8,895 nucleotides of DNA from Rhodospirillaceae bacterium. GTDB taxonomy: Bacteria; Pseudomonadota; Alphaproteobacteria; Rickettsiales; UBA3002. The position numbers were made by a program, and so were the translations under genes. Under the pieces are notes generated by a model. It saw only the letters and a program-made list of their open reading frames with translations. It ran no database searches and was not told the DNA's origin. The stretch is taken from contig CANHAG010000032.1 in the NCBI GenBank assembly GCA_947458525.1, positions 1 to 8,895 on the forward strand, read 5' to 3'. Of the stretch, positions 5,774-8,895 are shown one piece after another (the first letter of the stretch is position 1; each line of letters begins with the position of its first letter).

Positions 5774-6469
5774 GTGGATATTCATAACATCGTTGTACTG
5801 ACCGGGGCGGGGATTTCGGCAGAATCCGGCCTTGCAACCTTCCGCGGGGCAGACGGATTATGGTGCGGCCATAAAGTGGAAGAGGTGGCAACACCCGAGG
5901 CCTATGCGGAAAACCCCGGCCTGGTACAGGCATTTTATAATGCCCGTCGGCGGCAGCTGCGCGAGGTGGCACCCAACGCGGCGCATCATGCGCTGGCAGA
6001 GCTTGCAGCCAGATGGCATGGAAATTTTCTGCTGGTGACGCAGAATGTGGATGATCTGCATGATCGCGCGCTGGCGCAGACCATGCCGGGGCACGGGTTC
6101 CGCCTCATCCACATGCATGGGGAACTGACCAAGGCGCGCTGCAATCAAACCGGGCATGTGCGCGAGTGTCACGAAGATTTGCCGGCCGATGGGAACTGGC
6201 GGCCGCATATAGTCTGGTTTGGGGAAATGCCGCTGGAAATGGATAGTATCAGCCGCGCGCTGCGGCAGGCGGATCTCTTCCTTTCCATTGGCACTTCGGG
6301 CAATGTTTACCCTGCGGCCGGGTTTGTGGCGGAGGCACGCGCCGCCGGCGCCCATACGGTAGAACTCAACCTTGAGCCCTCGCTGGGGATGAGTTTTTTC
6401 GCTGAGCGCCGCTATGGCAGGGCGACCGAACATGTCCCCGCTTTTGTGGCGGAGTTACTTCAGCGCTGA
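5774..6469 (+). CDS. cobB: NAD-dependent protein deacylase, class III sirtuin (CobB/SIRT5-like)
   Basis: CobB removes acetyl and especially succinyl-type groups from protein lysines, consuming NAD. With the GTG start the protein has 231 residues. It shows [15 protein letters not shown] (NAD binding, 11-25), FYNARRRQL with the Tyr55/Arg58 pair that defines class III desuccinylases, [11 protein letters not shown] (89-99) and HMHGEL with catalytic His115. [24 protein letters not shown] and VELNLEPS follow, all close to E. coli CobB. The GTG is preferred over an in-frame TTG at 5735 because AGGGAG lies nine bases before it and the upstream residues are basic and unlike the family. The zinc region is short, with only two cysteines (Cys123, Cys132) instead of the usual four. 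The 3' end overlaps bcp on the other strand by 15 bases. Confidence 0.93.
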   Translation: MDIHNIVVLTGAGISAESGLATFRGADGLWCGHKVEEVATPEAYAENPGLVQAFYNARRRQLREVAPNAAHHALAELAARWHGNFLLVTQNVDDLHDRALAQTMPGHGFRLIHMHGELTKARCNQTGHVRECHEDLPADGNWRPHIVWFGEMPLEMDSISRALRQADLFLSIGTSGNVYPAAGFVAEARAAGAHTVELNLEPSLGMSFFAERRYGRATEHVPAFVAELLQR

Positions 6470-6955
6470 GGCCGCTTTCAGCACTTCTGCCGCGTGGCCT
6501 TCCACCTTCACCTGTGGCCAGAGAGCGGCGATTTTCCCGGCTTTGTCGATGAGAAAGGTAGCGCGCTGAATGCCCATATATTTCTTGCCATACATGTTTT
6601 TTTCTACCCACACGCCATACGCTTCGCACGCCTTACCCTCTGCATCCGATGCGAGGGGGAATGGCAGGCAATATTTCGCCTTGAACTTGCCATGGCTTGC
6701 CACCGAATCTTTCGACAGGCCGAGAATCACCGTTTCCGCTTTATCAAATTTTGGGGCAAGTGCGGCGAAATCCTTGGCTTCGAGCGTGCAGCCGGGCGTG
6801 TCATCTTTGGGGTAGAAATATAGCACCACCTTCTTTTTTTCCCGGAAGCTTGAGAGCGTAACCTCCTTGCCGTCATCCGCAGGCAGGGTGAAATCGGGGG
6901 CGTGCGCGCCCACCGCAAGGGCAGAGGCGGTTGTTTTCTTTGCAGTAGCTGGCAT
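6455..6955 (-). CDS. bcp: Thiol peroxidase of the Bcp/PrxQ peroxiredoxin family
   Basis: This cytosolic peroxiredoxin reduces hydrogen peroxide and organic hydroperoxides through a peroxidatic cysteine, using thioredoxin or a similar donor. The 166-residue thioredoxin-fold protein has [12 protein letters not shown] (19-30), [13 protein letters not shown] with peroxidatic Cys56, and [16 protein letters not shown] (114-129). The usual resolving cysteine five residues later (TPGCTxEAC) is lysine here, in [11 protein letters not shown]. Cys96 in KYCLPFP and Cys110 in KACEAYG remain; Cys110 matches a conserved non-catalytic cysteine of E. coli Bcp. The enzyme may therefore work as a 1-Cys type or use Cys96. 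The ATG at 6955 has a strong AAAGGAG site (6968-6962) six bases upstream. It lies 111 bases after glnE on the same strand with its own promoter-like sequence. Confidence 0.95.
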   Translation of the reverse strand: MPATAKKTTASALAVGAHAPDFTLPADDGKEVTLSSFREKKKVVLYFYPKDDTPGCTLEAKDFAALAPKFDKAETVILGLSKDSVASHGKFKAKYCLPFPLASDAEGKACEAYGVWVEKNMYGKKYMGIQRATFLIDKAGKIAALWPQVKVEGHAAEVLKAASALK

Positions 6956-6984
6956 GGGCGACTCCTTTCAAATAATGAAGATAG

Positions 6985-7012
6985 ATTGTAAGGGATTCGC
7001 GCATGCGTGCAA
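6985..7012 (-). promoter_or_regulatory. Candidate promoter of bcp
   Basis: On the minus strand TTGCAC (7012-7007) and TACAAT (6990-6985) are 16 bases apart; the -10 matches TATAAT at 5 of 6 positions. Transcription would begin about 20 bases before the AAAGGAG ribosome binding site of bcp. This suggests bcp can be expressed independently of glnE. No OxyR-type site was recognised. Confidence 0.55.
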
Positions 7013-7013
7013 G

Positions 7014-7032
7014 CGGGAAAGCCCCTTTCCCG
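7014..7032. terminator. Hairpin downstream of glnE, possible terminator or processing site
   Basis: CGGGAAAG (7014-7021) and CTTTCCCG (7025-7032) form a perfect 8-bp stem with a 3-base loop, 34 bases beyond the glnE stop and directly upstream of the bcp -35. On the minus strand it is followed by CTTGC rather than a T run, so it is not a canonical intrinsic terminator. It may slow polymerase or protect the glnE 3' end. Confidence 0.4.
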
Positions 7033-7066
7033 GAAGAAGAAATCAGAGGCACGCGTAATGAGGCGG

Positions 7067-8895
7067 TCACTGCCCCACCCACGCTTCAAACGCTGTGCGT
7101 ACGCGCGTTTCCACCTCCAAGAGCCTTGCTTTCAGGGCAGTGAAATCCTGCACGTTCATGACTTTCACCAGCAGGCGCTTCAGACCTTCTGGCGCATCAT
7201 CGGTGATGATGCCTTCCGGCCAGCACAGGCGGAGATAGCTCAGTAAATCTGCAAGAAACTGCTTGGCGTGAATGAGATCCCCCGCCATATTTTTCTCTAA
7301 AATTCCGTGGTCAAACGCGGCGCTGAATACCGCTTCCGCCTGGCGCTGCCAGAGTTCGGGGTGTGCCGCCGCCTCACGCAGACAGAGATACTGGGCAAGG
7401 AATTCGAGATCCACCAACCCGCCACGGCAATGTTTGAGATGCCATGGATTGCGCGTGGCATGTTCTTTGGCGATACGCGCGCGCATCTCGCGTATATCCT
7501 GTTTCAGTACCGTATCTTCGCGCGGTTTGGTGATGTGTTTTTTCACGACTCCCACAAGTCGTTCACCAAACGCTGCCGGGTGAGGGGCAATCACGCGCGC
7601 TTTGGTCAGCGCCATATGTTCATAGGTCCAGGCGGAGTGGGTGAAATAATCATCAAACGCGGCGAGGCTTACGGCCAGCGGCCCATCCGCCCCGCCGGGT
7701 CTGAGGCGCGTATCCACCTCATAAAGCCGCCCCTCGCGCGTAAGCAGCGTAAGCGCGCTGATGAGGCGCTGGCTCAGGCGCTGCATATGCAGGCGCAGGT
7801 CAGAAGCGGCATCCCCCGCATCGTCATAGAGAAACACAAGGTCAAGGTCAGAGCCAAAGGTCATCTCCATGGCTCCGAGCTTGCCGAGTGCCAGAATCGC
7901 AAAAGGGGTCTGCTTCAGCTCAGGAATATCTTTCGCATATTCAGCAAAGACCGTATCTATGGTGGCCGCAAGCAGCACATCCGCAAGTTTAGACAAAAAC
8001 AATCCCACATCCGCCGGGCGGGCGAGTTTTTTAAGCAGATGCACCCCGGCTTGAAACCGCTTTTCGTTATTGTAAAGCCTCAGATACCCAAGCCGCTGCT
8101 CGTAATTCTGAGTATAGGCGATGCGCTGCTTGAGCTGGGCTCTCAGCGCCTCTTCACCGGGCAGGGGCAGGAAGAAATCTGCCTCCAGCACGCTTTCAAG
8201 CAGCCCCGGATCTTTGCTGAGCGTATCCCCAAGCGCAGGGGCTGAGCCAAGAATATCCGCAAGCAAATCAAGCAGCTCCGGCCGGGTGTTAAAGAGGGTG
8301 AAAATCTGCGCGCCGGAAGGAATCGTACCAATAAAATCATCAAAATGAAAAAACGCCGTATCGGGCTGGGCGGTTTTGCTCAGGGCTAACAGCAAGGCGG
8401 GCACAAGCTCGGTCAGCACCTGACGCGAGCGCTTACTGCGGGTGGAACGGCGATGGCCGCGGTGCCAGCCCTGAATAATATCCGAAATGCGCTGCACCTC
8501 GGTATACCCCATGCGGCGCAGGGTTTCCAGAGTTTCAGGGTCGGCTTCTACCCCGGTAAATACCAGATTACCATCCACCGCGAGCGGCGCAGAGCCGCGC
8601 ATGGAATCCGAATAAATACGGTGTACATCGGAAAATACACCAAGACAGGTTGCCTCAAACTGCGCGCGCGAGTCATACCCCAGAAACACACGCAATTCCT
8701 CAATCCCCGCTTCCGAAGCGGGGAGCAGATGGGTCTGCGCATCGTCGCGCATCTGCAGCCGATGTTCGAGGGTGCGCAGGAACTGGTAATGCGCGGTGAG
8801 AATATCGCGCGTATCGCGTGTGATCTGCTCGGCCTCGGCCAGTCTGGCGAGCGCTTCCAGCGTGCCGCGCACCCGGAGTGTTGGAATGCGCCCAC
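7067..8895 (-). CDS. glnE: Bifunctional glutamine-synthetase adenylyltransferase/deadenylylase, C-terminal part
   Basis: GlnE switches glutamine synthetase activity by adding AMP to, or removing it from, a conserved tyrosine under control of PII proteins. The last 608 codons are visible; the frame is open to the right edge, where GRIPTLR continues the family sequence, so about 350-400 N-terminal residues, including the deadenylylase active site, lie outside. Counting from the first complete codon, the end of the N-terminal half shows FLRTLEHRLQM and QTHLLP at 38-58. The C-terminal adenylyltransferase domain has LGKLGAMEM (336-344), GSDLDLVFLYD (347-357, with the two metal-binding Asp) and VDTRLRPGG (393-401), then HCRGGLVDLEFLAQYL (488-503). 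The domain appears intact. The stop is TGA at 7069-7067. bcp follows on the same strand. Identification is secure. Confidence 0.97.
   Translation of the reverse strand, partial: GRIPTLRVRGTLEALARLAEAEQITRDTRDILTAHYQFLRTLEHRLQMRDDAQTHLLPASEAGIEELRVFLGYDSRAQFEATCLGVFSDVHRIYSDSMRGSAPLAVDGNLVFTGVEADPETLETLRRMGYTEVQRISDIIQGWHRGHRRSTRSKRSRQVLTELVPALLLALSKTAQPDTAFFHFDDFIGTIPSGAQIFTLFNTRPELLDLLADILGSAPALGDTLSKDPGLLESVLEADFFLPLPGEEALRAQLKQRIAYTQNYEQRLGYLRLYNNEKRFQAGVHLLKKLARPADVGLFLSKLADVLLAATIDTVFAEYAKDIPELKQTPFAILALGKLGAMEMTFGSDLDLVFLYDDAGDAASDLRLHMQRLSQRLISALTLLTREGRLYEVDTRLRPGGADGPLAVSLAAFDDYFTHSAWTYEHMALTKARVIAPHPAAFGERLVGVVKKHITKPREDTVLKQDIREMRARIAKEHATRNPWHLKHCRGGLVDLEFLAQYLCLREAAAHPELWQRQAEAVFSAAFDHGILEKNMAGDLIHAKQFLADLLSYLRLCWPEGIITDDAPEGLKRLLVKVMNVQDFTALKARLLEVETRVRTAFEAWVGQ
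8705..8723. repeat. Perfect 19-nt inverted repeat inside glnE
   Basis: CCCCGCTTC (8705-8713) and GAAGCGGGG (8715-8723) are perfect inverted copies around a single C. It falls in the codons after the QTHLLP motif. Spacing to the next conserved segment, FLGYDS, looks normal for GlnE, so it does not appear to be an insertion. It resembles the core of a REP hairpin but is probably fortuitous. Confidence 0.35.

Noticed and set aside
5773..5781. TGTGGATAT, a one-mismatch DnaA box at the cobB start
   Set aside because: Single-mismatch 9-mers are common by chance and this one includes the start codon of cobB.
7307..8245. Open frame of over 300 codons on the plus strand opposite glnE
   Set aside because: The minus strand encodes unmistakable GlnE motifs; the plus translation shows no family resemblance and no good ribosome binding site was evident.

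Overview
The window looks like a stretch of core chromosome from an alphaproteobacterium of moderate to high GC. The evidence is the dnaN-recF-gyrB cluster without dnaA beside it, alphaproteobacterial-looking GlnE, Bcp and RecF proteins, and the abundance of short GC-rich palindromic repeats. I cannot assign an order or genus. No phage, CRISPR, transposase, rRNA or tRNA was seen. Eight protein genes are supported: two run off the window edges and six are complete.

Layout. Positions 1-3168 hold replication and repair genes, all on the minus strand, transcribed dnaN (beta clamp), recF (gap repair), gyrB (gyrase B, N-terminus only). A recognisable promoter, an inverted repeat and a perfect DnaA box lie upstream of dnaN. 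Positions 3307-5717 hold a second minus-strand run: dadA (D-amino-acid dehydrogenase), an alpha/beta hydrolase whose start overlaps the dadA stop by one base, and a 74-residue protein of unknown function 15 bases further on. cobB (class III sirtuin, 5774-6469) is the only plus-strand gene. It diverges from dadA across 56 bases and overlaps the 3' end of bcp (peroxiredoxin) by 15 bases. bcp has its own promoter-like sequence and strong ribosome binding site downstream of glnE, whose C-terminal two thirds fill 7067-8895.

Working together: dnaN, recF and gyrB serve the replication fork, and the DnaA box suggests clamp expression may follow the initiator. dadA and the hydrolase are probably translationally coupled and catabolic. 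CobB, Bcp and GlnE are independent housekeeping functions (acyl-lysine removal, peroxide reduction, control of glutamine synthetase).

The most unusual structure is in the repeats. A bipartite REP-like palindrome separates recF from gyrB, and a decayed single copy lies between dnaN and recF. A second, unrelated C/G-tract palindrome of very similar size and architecture sits inside recF, where it is read in frame as about 30 Pro/Gly-rich residues. This resembles the in-frame palindromic elements known from Rickettsia. I found no convincing multi-gene defence or otherwise undescribed system here.
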